The notes beneath the pieces were generated by a model, which was given only the letters and a program-made list of their open reading frames with translations, made no database searches and had not been told where the DNA came from. This document shows, piece by piece, positions 1 to 10,210 of a stretch of 64,000 bases of DNA (positions are counted from its first letter, which is position 1; each line of letters starts with the position of its first letter). This stretch comes from Grifola frondosa (lineage: Eukaryota; Basidiomycota; Agaricomycetes; Polyporales; Grifolaceae): positions 1 through 64,000 of the forward strand of contig LUGG01000007.1 in the NCBI GenBank assembly GCA_001683735.1, in the 5' to 3' direction. A program made the position numbers and the translations under genes.

Positions 1-1268
1 GGCGTTTACAAGGATCACGTGGTCTTAGATTCAATTTTGGGGTATGTATTTACATATAATTGTAGGTAACAGCGGAGGGACTTCGCTGAAGACTCTGAAG
101 TTGTCCCAATATTTGAATGTCATGATGGATTTGCCTAGCTCCAATATCAAGTGCATCAGCAACAGCCTGAGAATGAATGATGAAATTGTAGTGGGTTTCA
201 GCAGAAAGCTCAAAGAAGGACACTATATCAATCAAAATGACTAGTCAGCAGCCTGCTCAAATAGTCACAATGGGCAACTACACATGCAACTGACTGTTGG
301 AATGGATGAATAGCAATGTATTGCGATATAAATCAAGTCTGTTCCAAGCATAAAGTCAATAAAATTTCGTTGATATGCTTATAACCAATAATCCTATAAC
401 ATACCTGTCGGCATGAGCAAAAGTGTCAAACTATCGGCTAACTTGCCAAGTTGCAGGCACAACTGCAAGGGAATTGCCGGGGAGGCACACGCTTGCTTAA
501 CTAGGTAAGTCTTTTGACATAGAGGTAGTATTTTGCCTAGCTTTGGAAGCATTCACCATGTAGACAATTGCTTGGACAAATATACAAGATTTTAACAGCC
601 AGAGGGAATTTGAATATATATGCAGTCAATTATCTTCAGGCACTAGTGGTCCACACTCAAGCCTGAATCCGATTGACACAAAAAGTTGAAGTCTGATACA
701 TTACAGTCATGCAAAGCCCTCCTCGCCATGCTTGTCCTCCTGCCCATTGTGCTCATCCTTTTCCTCCCCATCTTCTACATCCAACCTGCACTAATCCTCG
801 TCCTGGTCACTGTTCCGTCCTCACCTTTGTCGGCTGGGCAACTATCAATTCTAACGGGTGCCACCAACCAGATATGTACTCACACCTACTCACACATCGA
901 TGTTCGAGTTCGATTCCATGAAATTCAGACATTGCACCAGACACCAAAAAGTCCTGAGAGTGATCCATGACACTATGCTCTGTGACCTGTGTCATAGCTT
1001 GTCATGGTGGGTGTTTGTTGCAGTCAGCAGCAGTCATGATGATGATGAGCACTGAGCAGAGAATTAATATTGTATTTCAGACAGTTTCATCTCCCATCTT
1101 ATCTAGATTTAACTCGGCTATTGGCCATTCACTGCATTTATTTCTCAGCATTCTATATTGAAGCGCCGCTGATGCTCATGGTGTTCTCTTCTGTAACCGC
1201 GCAGCCTGGGCTGAATCACATTTCCTTCCTTAACCACCAATATGTCTGCACGATGCCAGGTGTCGACG
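1..1268. other. No gene recognised
   Basis: AT-rich sequence followed by a pyrimidine-rich stretch around 700-830. Open frames here are short and look like no family I know. It may be the upstream flank of the F-BAR relic that follows. Confidence 0.5.
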
Positions 1269-2005
1269 ATGTCTCTGTCAAAATATGCACGATCTGGTTC
1301 TTCTGATTTTGTGAACCGGTCACTCAATTTCTGCAATGTGATCTGGGGCCTCGGTGATGAAGGCATCGAAGTGCTGTTCGCTCGCATGTGTGGTGCTATG
1401 AGGACAATGGAGGAGCTCGGAAATTTCTGGAAGGAGAGGTGCATGCAAATTCAAGCTGGCTATATACAAGTTTTCACCGAAATGTGGGGCGAATATCGAG
1501 GAGCAGTATGTAGGTGCATCCATCTTGCCGCATGGCATTGGCTTATGTGTTGATTCACTCCAGAGAGCTGCATGTGTCACTGGAGACACTTTGGCTAGAG
1601 ATGGACAAGTAGGCTCATCGCACCTTCTCATCATCCAGCAGATCAAGATGGAGGGACAGACAGCGGCATTCCTCGTGAAGTGGCAGTAGCACAAGCATAC
1701 GTACCAGGTGCCTATCGAGAAGGAGTTCAAGATGAAGCAGATGCAAGAATTGTATGTGAACAAGGCATGGGAAAAGTACGAGTTGGACTGTATGCGGATC
1801 AACTCATACACTGCACAGAGCATGCTGATGCAGGGCAAGAATCTCGAAAAGATCCAGCTGAAGCTGGAATGGGTGCAGCAGACAGTTCAGGTGAATGAGC
1901 ATGGCTATGTGCCCGAGCGAATGGTTCTCACTCGCATAAGTCTATGCATCAAAAGCTCACTGAACAGTGTGCAGCGCCGACATGGACCGGAAGCACAAAC
2001 TCAGG
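1269..2005 (+). pseudogene. Decayed F-BAR (Cdc15/Imp2/Hof1-like) gene fragment
   Basis: The first frame reads MSLSKYARSG, then FCNVIWGLGDEG, EVLFARM, MRTMEELGNFWKER, which is the start of a fungal F-BAR (FCH) domain. After a probable intron near 1438-1490 the homology resumes in another frame with IEEQY, QQIKMEGQTAAFLVKW, then a TAG stop at 1687-1689, then HKHTYQVPIEKEFK and a helical stretch containing EKYELDCMRINSYTAQS and LEKIQLKLEW. F-BAR proteins of this family bend and scaffold membrane at the cytokinetic ring. The relic has an internal stop, has lost similarity by about 1915, and has no SH3 or other C-terminal domain. Several tryptophans stand where the family normally has arginine or glutamine, as expected if CGG or CAG codons suffered C-to-T change. 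Family assignment is from the helix motifs; the subfamily is less certain. Confidence 0.72.
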
Positions 2006-2746
2006 TGAGTCATCGAACTGTCGACAAGCCCACGAGAATGTTTATTAATTTTATTCTAGGGGCTTAAACCTCTTGTCCTTGGAGCATCACACATTCCTGT
2101 CTGTCACTTTTTTGACCAACCCCTTCCATCTCACTCAGCTCTCATTTTCATGTGTGCTCTCGCTGATATGTCACTTTCTCATGCTCCAGTACTCAAAGGT
2201 TGATATCTTACATGTCTCCCGTTCCACATCATCGTTACTGTTGCCACGGCTTAGTCACACCTGTTTCAGCTTTTTAGGTATTCTGACATGAGTTTTGCAG
2301 ATAATGACATGATCTTAATTGACATTAACAGCTAAGACATATATGTATTGCAATGTGACACAACCATTTGCATGATTATCTTTGTTATGTTGCAATTTCA
2401 GATACATTGGTAATAAAGCTGACTAAAAAGTCGGACTTTGCAATTGGCGTTTTGACCATATCTCCATCAATACAATGTATAACATTTTGATCTTTGGCAG
2501 GCATATGCCGCTATATCTCAGCTACAAAATGAATGTGCGATCACTGTGATATCTGAAAAAGTGCACATGTTATGAGTCATATATTGGCCTGACTTAGCTG
2601 CAGCAACACTACTAACCCTAACTGGTAAGGCTTCCCTAAGGGAAAGCCTAATGCATAAACCTAACCCAAAAACTAACCATCGCAAGTAAATGCACCCTTA
2701 TCAACGTAATTGAATTGACCCCCTATTACCTGAGGATCGCCCTACT
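2006..2746. other. Intergenic, leads into tandem array
   Basis: No gene is visible. At about 2703-2728 an isolated copy of the short boundary motif (AACGTAATTGAATTGACC followed by CCCTATTA) precedes the array, 44 bp before its first full unit. The array therefore grew beside a pre-existing copy of this motif. Confidence 0.55.
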
Positions 2747-5700
2747 AACGTAATTGAATTGACCCCCTATTAATGCGGGCGAGTGGAGTAAGTAAGTGAG
2801 CGGAGTAAGTAAGTAAGTAAGTATGAGAGAGCGGAGTAAGTAAGATGACGAGTGGGAGTGGAGTAAGAGTGGAGTAAGTAAGTAAGTAAGATGATAAGTA
2901 AGATGATAAGTAAGCGGAGTAAGCGAGTAAGAAAGTCGAGTAAGCGAGGGAAGATAAGAAAGTAAGTAAAGTGGAGTTGGTAAGAAATTCGAGTAAAGCG
3001 GAGTAAGTAAGAAAGTAAGTAAAGCGGAGCGAGTAAGAAAGTAAGTAAGCGAAGACGGTAAGCGAGTAAGTAAAAAAAGTCGAGGGCTGGCCAGATCTGG
3101 ATCACACGTGTGGGCAATTGCCCTTACGTGTAAATCGTTTTTGCAAAACGACGGTCAAAAATGTATGCGGTTGCACGTCACTCGTGTAAGCACGTCGCCC
3201 TGATTTGTGACGTGCGGACCGGGAATGGTCACACCCGAGGCTGCCCTAGGTCTAACGTAATTGAATTGACCCCCTATTAATGCGGGCGAGTGGAGTAAGT
3301 AAGTGAGCGGAGTAAGTAAGTAAGTAAGTATGAGAGACGGAGTAAGTAAGATGACGAGTGGGAGTGGAGTAAGAGTGGAGTAAGTAAGTAAGTAAGATGA
3401 TAAGTAAGATGATAAGTAAGCGGAGTAAGCGAGTAAGAAAGTCGAGTAAGCGAGGGAAGATAAGAAAGTAAGTAAAGTGGAGTTGGTAAGAAATTCGAGT
3501 AAAGCGGAGTAAGTAAGAAAGTAAGTAAAGCGGAGCGAGTAAGAAAGTAAGTAAGCGAAGACGGTAAGCGAGTAAGTAAAAAAAGTCGAGGGCTGGCCAG
3601 ATCTGGATCACACGTGTGGGCAATTGCCCTTACGTGTAAATCGTTTTTGCAAAACGACGGTCAAAAATGTATGCGGTTGCACGTCACTCGTGTAAGCACG
3701 TCGCCCTGATTTGTGACGTGCGGACCGGGAATGGTCACACCCGAGGCTGCCCTAGGTCTAACGTAATTGAATTGACCCCCTATTAATGCGGGCGAGTGGA
3801 GTAAGTAAGTGAGCGGAGTAAGTAAGTAAGTAAGTATGAGAGAGCGGAGTAAGTAAGATGACGAGTGGGAGTGGAGTAAGAGTGGAGTAAGTAAGTAAGT
3901 AAGATGATAAGTAAGATGATAAGTAAGCGGAGTAAGCGAGTAAGAAAGTCGAGTAAGCGAGGGAAGATAAGAAAGTAAGTAAAGTGGAGTTGGTAAGAAA
4001 TTCGAGTAAAGCGGAGTAAGTAAGAAAGTAAGTAAAGCGGAGCGAGTAAGAAAGTAAGTAAGCGAAGACGGTAAGCGAGTAAGTAAAAAAAGTCGAGGGC
4101 TGGCCAGATCTGGATCACACGTGTGGGCAATTGCCCTTACGTGTAAATCGTTTTTGCAAAACGACGGTCAAAAATGTATGCGGTTGCACGTCACTCGTGT
4201 AAGCACGTCGCCCTGATTTGTGACGTGCGGACCGGGAATGGTCACACCCGAGGCTGCCCTAGGTCTAACGTAATTGAATTGACCCCTATTAATGCGGGCG
4301 AGTGGAGTAAGTAAGTGAGCGGAGTAAGTAAGTAAGTAAGTATGAGAGAGCGGAGTAAGTAAGATGACGAGTGGGAGTGGAGTAAGAGTGGAGTAAGTAA
4401 GTAAGTAAGATGATAAGTAAGATGATAAGTAAGCGGAGTAAGCGAGTAAGAAAGTCGAGTAAGCGAGGGAAGATAAGAAAGTAAGTAAAGTGGAGTTGGT
4501 AAGAAATTCGAGTAAAGCGGAGTAAGTAAGAAAGTAAGTAAAGCGGAGCGAGTAAGAAAGTAAGTAAGCGAAGACGGTAAGCGAGTAAGTAAAAAAAGTC
4601 GAGGGCTGGCCAGATCTGGATCACACGTGTGGGCAATTGCCCTTACGTGTAAATCGTTTTTGCAAAACGACGGTCAAAAATGTATGCGGTTGCACGTCAC
4701 TCGTGTAAGCACGTCGCCCTGATTTGTGACGTGCGGACCGGGAATGGTCACACCCGAGGCTGCCCTAGGTCTAACGTAATTGAATTGACCCCCTATTAAT
4801 GCGGGCGAGTGGAGTAAGTAAGTGAGCGGAGTAAGTAAGTAAGTAAGTATGAGAGAGCGGAGTAAGTAAGATGACGAGTGGGAGTGGAGTAAGAGTGGAG
4901 TAAGTAAGTAAGTAAGATGATAAGTAAGATGATAAGTAAGCGGAGTAAGCGAGTAAGAAAGTCGAGTAAGCGAGGGAAGATAAGAAAGTAAGTAAAGTGG
5001 AGTTGGTAAGAAATTCGAGTAAAGCGGAGTAAGTAAGAAAGTAAGTAAAGCGGAGCGAGTAAGAAAGTAAGTAAGCGAAGACGGTAAGCGAGTAAGTAAA
5101 AAAAGTCGAGGGCTGGCCAGATCTGGATCACACGTGTGGGCAATTGCCCTTACGTGTAAATCGTTTTTGCAAAACGACGGTCAAAAATGTATGCGGTTGC
5201 ACGTCACTCGTGTAAGCACGTCGCCCTGATTTGTGACGTGCGGACCGGGAATGGTCACACCCGAGGCTGCCCTAGGTCTAACGTAATTGAATTGACCCCC
5301 TATTAATGCGGGCGAGTGGAGTAAGTAAGTGAGCGGAGTAAGTAAGTAAGTAAGTATGAGAGAGCGGAGTAAGTAAGATGACGAGTGGGAGTGGAGTAAG
5401 AGTGGAGTAAGTAAGTAAGTAAGATGATAAGTAAGATGATAAGTAAGCGGAGTAAGCGAGTAAGAAAGTCGAGTAAGCGAGGGAAGATAAGAAAGTAAGT
5501 AAAGTGGAGTTGGTAAGAAATTCGAGTAAAGCGGAGTAAGTAAGAAAGTAAGTAAAGCGGAGCGAGTAAGAAAGTAAGTAAGCGAAGACGGTAAGCGAGT
5601 AAGTAAAAAAATCGAGGGCTGGCCAGATCTGGATCACACGTGTGGGCAATTGCCCTTACGTGTAAATCGTTTTTGCAAAACGACGGTCAAAAATGTATGC

Positions 5701-6319
5701 GGTTGCACGTCACTCGTGTAAGCACGTCGCCCTGATTTGTGACGTGCGGACCGGGAATGGTCACACCCGAGGCTGCCCTAGGTCTAACGTAATTGAATTG
5801 ACCCCCTATTAATGCGGGCGAGTGGAGTAAGTAAGTGAGCGGAGTAAGTAAGTAAGTAAGTATGAGAGAGCGGAGTAAGTAAGATGACGAGTGGGAGTGG
5901 AGTAAGAGTGGAGTAAGTAAGTAAGTAAGATGATAAGTAAGATGATAAGTAAGCGGAGTAAGCGAGTAAGAAAGTCGAGTAAGCGAGGGAAGATAAGAAA
6001 GTAAGTAAAGTGGAGTTGGTAAGAAATTCGAGTAAAGCGGAGTAAGTAAGAAAGTAAGTAAAGCGGAGCGAGTAAGAAAGTAAGTAAGCGAAGACGGTAA
6101 GCGAGTAAGTAAAAAAAGTCGAGGGTGGCCAGATCTGGATCACACGTGTGGGCAATTGCCCTTACGTGTAAATCGTTTTTGCAAAACGACGGTCAAAAAT
6201 GTATGCGGTTGCACGTCACTCGTGTAAGCACGTCGCCCTGATTTGTGACGTGCGGACCGGGAATGGTCACACCCGAGGCTGCCCTAGGTCTAACGTAATT
6301 GAATTGACCCCCTATTAAT
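2747..6319. repeat. Seven-copy 506-507 bp satellite-like tandem array
   Basis: Units start at 2747, 3254, 3760, 4267, 4773, 5280 and 5786. A partial eighth start follows at 6292. Copies differ only by one or two bases: a lost G in GAGAGAG near 3335, a C lost near 4285, a G lost near 5610, and CT shortened near 6125. Each unit has two halves. The first, about 320 bp, is almost entirely A, G and T on the plus strand, built on GTAA/GAGTAAG steps with about 15 GTAAGT hexamers. The second, about 175 bp, carries short perfect palindromes: in unit 1 CCAGATCTGG (3091-3100), CACACGTGTG (3103-3112), GGGCAATTGCCC (3112-3123), a 7-bp stem at 3135-3151, and GCACGTCA/TGACGTGC arms at 3173-3180 and 3208-3215. 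Leucine/tyrosine-rich open frames on the minus strand are translations of the simple repeat, not genes. The near identity means recent amplification or homogenisation. Confidence 0.97.
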
Positions 6320-6540
6320 GTATCACATGCATGGTGGTGGGGGGCAAGGGGTCCCACCCATGCCCCAGAGGGTGGCAGGCGCTCGCTCATCCACCCACCC
6401 AGCCATTGCCACCCGAGAGTTTGCCTGGCATTGGTATCTGGGGTCCTGGGAAAATGGCCCTAATATGGTGATGGATGGGACCCCGGCCAGCTGCCCGCCG
6501 CCCGTGGCGGCGAGAAGCATAGTGTTAGGCACAGCACACG

Positions 6541-7270
6541 GTGGCTGGACCATCCGGCACCCACCAGCCCGAGGACACCAGCGCTGGCAGCAGTGCTGCC
6601 GTCACCGTGCAGCCCCCGCCCATTTCGGTCCAATCTCGTCCTTCTGCACTCACCATCGACACGACGCTCGCACCCCCTCCCGTCTCGCCGCCTCCGTCGA
6701 TCCCCCGTCCACCTGGCATCATCGCCAGGATGAAGCCCAAGCCCATTCCGGCATACAAGGGTGCGAAGGCCGGCGAGTTGGCTGCAAAGGACACCCCGGT
6801 TGCTCCCCCGCCGCCCACCGCCATGGACATTGACCGCCCGGATCACACCACCGAGGTCACTCCGACCCAGCCCGAGCCGATGAATGTCGACGAGCCAGTC
6901 CAGCCATCCAGCCCCTTGACCCCCGCCCCCAGTAAGTATGAGACCTTCCTCCCCACAACAATCACTCACAATTCTCGCAGCCACTCCGGAGGACCCCGCG
7001 TCCCGAAAGCGCCAATTATCTGCCTCCACCAGCCCCGAACGCGAACCTGCCAAGGCCTCCGCAGCTCTTGGCAACGTCACCTCGCTCAAGGACCTCCCCG
7101 GCGGAAACTTCGGCAAGGGGCAGAATCAGGGAGCGAAGAAGCGCAAGACTGGTGGGACCGCGGATGAGTTAACTGCGGACATGGCTGGCTTGGGCTTTCA
7201 AGCGGCAGGTCCCTCGCAGGACCAGGATGCTGCCGCCGTCGCGCGTCGGGAGAGTCTCCGCCGTCGTTAA
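6541..7270 (+). CDS. Proline-rich basic protein of unknown function, 5' end uncertain
   Basis: Two exons: 6541-6931 and, after a GTAAGT...CAG intron (6932-6980), 6981-7270. The protein is about 227 residues. The N-terminal half is proline/serine/threonine-rich with acidic patches such as AMDIDRPD and EPMNVDEPV. The C-terminal half is basic, with QGAKKRKTGG (a likely nuclear localisation signal), and ends ARRESLRRR. The frame opens with GTG GCT GGA at 6541. There is no in-frame ATG before an upstream stop at 6520-6522, so either the true start lies in an unseen 5' exon or an original ATG has changed to GTG. I do not recognise the family. It lies directly beside the satellite array and a MITE-like element, which would fit an element-associated or fast-evolving gene. 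Confidence 0.5.
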
Positions 7271-7389
7271 ATGTATCTCGCAGTAGTCGTATCCTCTCTT
7301 AAGCTGTAATTGTATTACGGACTTGTGTCCATGAAAAATGCTATTCTGTTCTTGTTCTGCACTGAACATAAGATGCCACCCGCAACAGA

Positions 7390-7811
7390 CCATTGTTACT
7401 TCGGATGGAGTTCAAACTGTTTGATGCTTGCTACTGTGAACAGGCTCTCACCCGTTGTGCAGCATGGCCGTCCGGGATGGCCACGCTGTGCTTCGTAGTG
7501 GACGTGGTGGAGAGGACAGCATGGACGTCCACGACGGCCACGCTGTGCTGGTACCACGTTGGACGGCCACACTGTGCTGCTGGTACTACGAAGCACGGCA
7601 TGGCCGTCCAGGACGGCCATGCTGTCCTCTCTACGCCACCCCATATCGATCTGACATCAGTACACATATTTCAGGCCACTGGTAACGAGCTTCGATATCC
7701 ACGCCACGAACACAGCATGGCCATCCTGGACGGCCATGCTGCACAACGGGTGGGAGCCAGCTCACAGTAGCAAACATCAAACAGTTTGAACTCCATCCGA
7801 AGTAACAATGG
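7390..7811. mobile_element. MITE-like element with long imperfect inverted ends and internal hairpins
   Basis: The left end (CCATTGTTACTTCGGATGGA..., from 7390) is repeated in inverted orientation at the right end (...TCCGAAGTAACAATGG, to 7811), and near-complementarity runs inward for about 90-100 bp on each side. The interior holds GC-rich hairpins with GGCCGTCC/GGACGGCC cores: about 7460-7488, 7517-7545, 7598-7622 (perfect 12-bp arms around one base) and 7713-7741. There is no transposase and no clear target-site duplication at the ends I chose, so the true termini may differ by a few bases. The structure fits a non-autonomous foldback or MITE element. Confidence 0.8.
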
Positions 7812-8197
7812 CTATCCCACTTTGACTCATCACATTCATGTTAGCTGCATTGTTGCACCAACACATACACTCACAGTCTTTCATTCTCACTCCTCTCATG
7901 TCCTCTCCCTCTACATCATCTCCCTCTCTCATTTCACTCATCTCATGCATATTCTCACTCCATCTACCTTCATTCATCTTCCATCACCACACATCACTCC
8001 CTTTTGGTCACCATCCTCTCAGTGTCTTTATCACTTGTTATCTTCACATGATCTCAAATATATCTCTCCATTCACTTAAACACATTCAATCATTCACTCA
8101 AACACATTCAATCATTCCAACCTACAAGTACAATGGTAGAGCAATGAAAAGCACAAGGCAAAGGCAAAGGCGGCGGCGACAACAATCAGCGTCCTTC
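7812..8197. other. Pyrimidine-rich intergenic with a 22-bp tandem duplication
   Basis: A C/T-rich stretch with no gene. Around 8072-8117 a 22-bp unit with core AACACATTCAATCATTCACT is present twice in a row. It lies just 3' of the minus-strand gene that ends at 8198. Confidence 0.5.
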
Positions 8198-9005
8198 CTA
8201 AAATGAGCTCCCGCTGTAGCTCCCCGACGTCTCAGACATCCCTGACGACACGGACTTTGCCGACCCGCCCCCGTGGCTCCAGCTCCGCACGGGTCCTAAC
8301 ATCGGGGTCCCATATGGCGACATCGTCGGCGATCCCGCTTCCTTCACCGCCTCGCTCCATTTCTTCACCCTCTTCGCGGGACTGGGGGTGAGTCCAGTGG
8401 CCTCGTTTGCGACCCCTGGAGGGGGTGTTTGTGCGCCGCTTCCACGAGCACCGTCCGACGCAGGCTGAGCTGCGGTGGCAGCTCCCGACCCACTCACGAC
8501 GGGTGCCTCAGACGCACCTCCGACATGGAACCCCCCAACGGTGACCCCTCCCGCACCCAATCCTGTCGCCCCCGCGACCTCTGCCTTCTCTCCTTCACCT
8601 GTGCTCCTGTCAGTCTGCAAAATATTACTTGGAATCCGCTTCACGCGCCGTAGTCGTGTCATCGCACTCACATTGCAAATTTGCTTCATCATCACCACAA
8701 TTCGAGCAGTCAGCGTCACGTCTTCACTCCTTGTAAGACCGTCCTTGGCGATCTTGCGTGCCAATGCCTCTGTGCCCCCCTCGTTGTGCAACATATACAG
8801 CACTAAGGCTGCCACCTCCTGAGCGGTCGACTGAATCGTGGTGATCTGCAGCCTCTGCTGAATAAAGTCTTCAAAGACGTTGTGGTCCCTGAAAAGATAT
8901 GTCAGCCTCATAACATTTTTCTCTCAAAACTCACCTCTCCGACAGCAGATCCAAAACTTCCTTTCGGATCCGGTCATTGAACATGTTGAGGAGTTCATTC
9001 GACAT
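8198..9005 (-). CDS. Hypothetical protein with Ser/Gly/Ala-rich tail
   Basis: Two exons on the minus strand, 9005-8935 and 8888-8198, joined across a 46-bp GTGAGT...CAG intron, give 253 residues with no frame break. The start MSNELLNMFNDRIRKEVLDL is followed by an all-helical region of about 120 residues (DHNVFEDFIQQRLQI, QEVAALVLYMLHNEGG, RIVVMMKQICN) and then a low-complexity Gly/Ala/Ser/Pro tail with a basic KRVKK and a terminal SGSYSGSSF. There is no signal peptide or membrane segment. I do not recognise the family. The clean splice and intact frame argue for a real gene. Confidence 0.68.
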
Positions 9006-10210
9006 GGTTGAGAGTCGGGAATGCCCTTCAACTCCTCAAATCCATCCCCATTATATACCATATTTAATCTAATCTCGCACCGCAGTTCAAGGGCTTCGGC
9101 ACACATGCATCACATTCTTCACAGCCATATCCATCATTATCACAACACATCTAATTTTACTCTCTCAACCTCCCAATTTATCAAACTCAACCAGACACAA
9201 TACACACCTAATGTAAAATCTCATTCTTCCCACCTTCCTCAGGCACACTTCCACATCCCCATACAGCCTCAACTGTCTGAAGAACACCTGCTGTCGAGCG
9301 CTATGCATATTCTCGGTACTACAGAAGCCCAATCCACTAGTTCACGGAATGTCATTCTTGTGAACATATCTTCATCTCCATATGGTCTCCATTCTGCTTC
9401 CTTTACTTATCTTCTAGAAGTAACTCGGCCGGAACCTGCTGACACATGTCATCCTGTTTCATTGGTCTGTTCGCATGATCACACCATATGCTCCTCCCTT
9501 CCCTTTCTCAGTGTGGCCGTCGCAGACGGCCACACCGGTGCCCAGTCCCATTAGTCACGTGCAGTTTAGTCTTCACACACACGTCATAGGTCAACCACAT
9601 GTCATCATTCAACTCCTAAACCCTAACATCACCGTGACATCCACTGTGCGACCAGTCCCCATTCCGGCCATCCCGGATGGCCATCCTATGTGCAATGTCA
9701 ACTCACCTCATGCTCAAGGGATGGTGCATCTCACACACTCCAGCACACATTCAATGTCAACAGTGGCCGTCCAACACACCCTGCACCCCATCCTAGCCCA
9801 TGCCTGCTCGATCCTAGGCCACCAATGTTTCCGATCCTAGCCCACCCTACGAAGTCGATTCAATGTCTCATAACTTGCCGTCAACGTGACATTAAGATGT
9901 CTGCCATGTCTTGCTTTTGCCACGTCCAACTCGTGTCACACCTTACCGTTTTCAAGTATCCTCACACTCCCTATGTCAAAGATTATCTTTGGACATTTCT
10001 TATCTTATCTTATCTCTTGTAACTATTCTTTATTTCATAAGCAACATTATCGTTATCTTATCATATATTTTTTGCGGTTGAAGTTTTCGTTGTTAGTCAA
10101 CATTGTGCTGGTTAAAGACATGTTGTACATGTTGTCGATACTACCTTCACGATAATGTGATAGCACGCACGAAAGCAAGTAGTATAGCAATCACAAAGCT
10201 GTTTGGAATA
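9006..10210. other. C/T-rich upstream region with isolated hairpins
   Basis: No gene is visible. It contains two hairpins like those of the element at 7390-7811: GTGTGGCCGTC/GACGGCCACAC at 9511-9535 (perfect 11-bp arms, 3-nt loop) and GGCCATC/GATGGCC at 9666-9682. A half-site (GTGGCCGTCC) lies near 9763. They may be remnants of a related element. Confidence 0.5.
9511..9535. repeat. GC-rich hairpin related to the MITE interior
   Basis: Perfect 11-bp inverted arms around GCA, sharing the GGCCGTC/GACGGCC core with the hairpins inside 7390-7811. Confidence 0.75.

Noticed and set aside
2770..6155. Seven long minus-strand frames rich in Leu/Tyr/Thr within the tandem units
   Set aside because: They are translations of the GTAA/GAGTAAG simple repeat, repeat with the unit, and change ending when a unit gains or loses a base. 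No protein family or splice structure.
2747..6319. CRISPR array
   Set aside because: Units are about 507 bp with no unique spacers, and the gene content is eukaryotic.
2747..6319. Telomeric or rDNA intergenic repeat
   Set aside because: No TTAGGG-type repeats and no rRNA sequence nearby. The window on both sides is ordinary chromosome.
9021..9554. 177-codon plus-strand frame
   Set aside because: Ser/His/Thr-rich translation of C/T-rich DNA that overlaps the 5' region of the well-supported minus-strand gene at 8198-9005.
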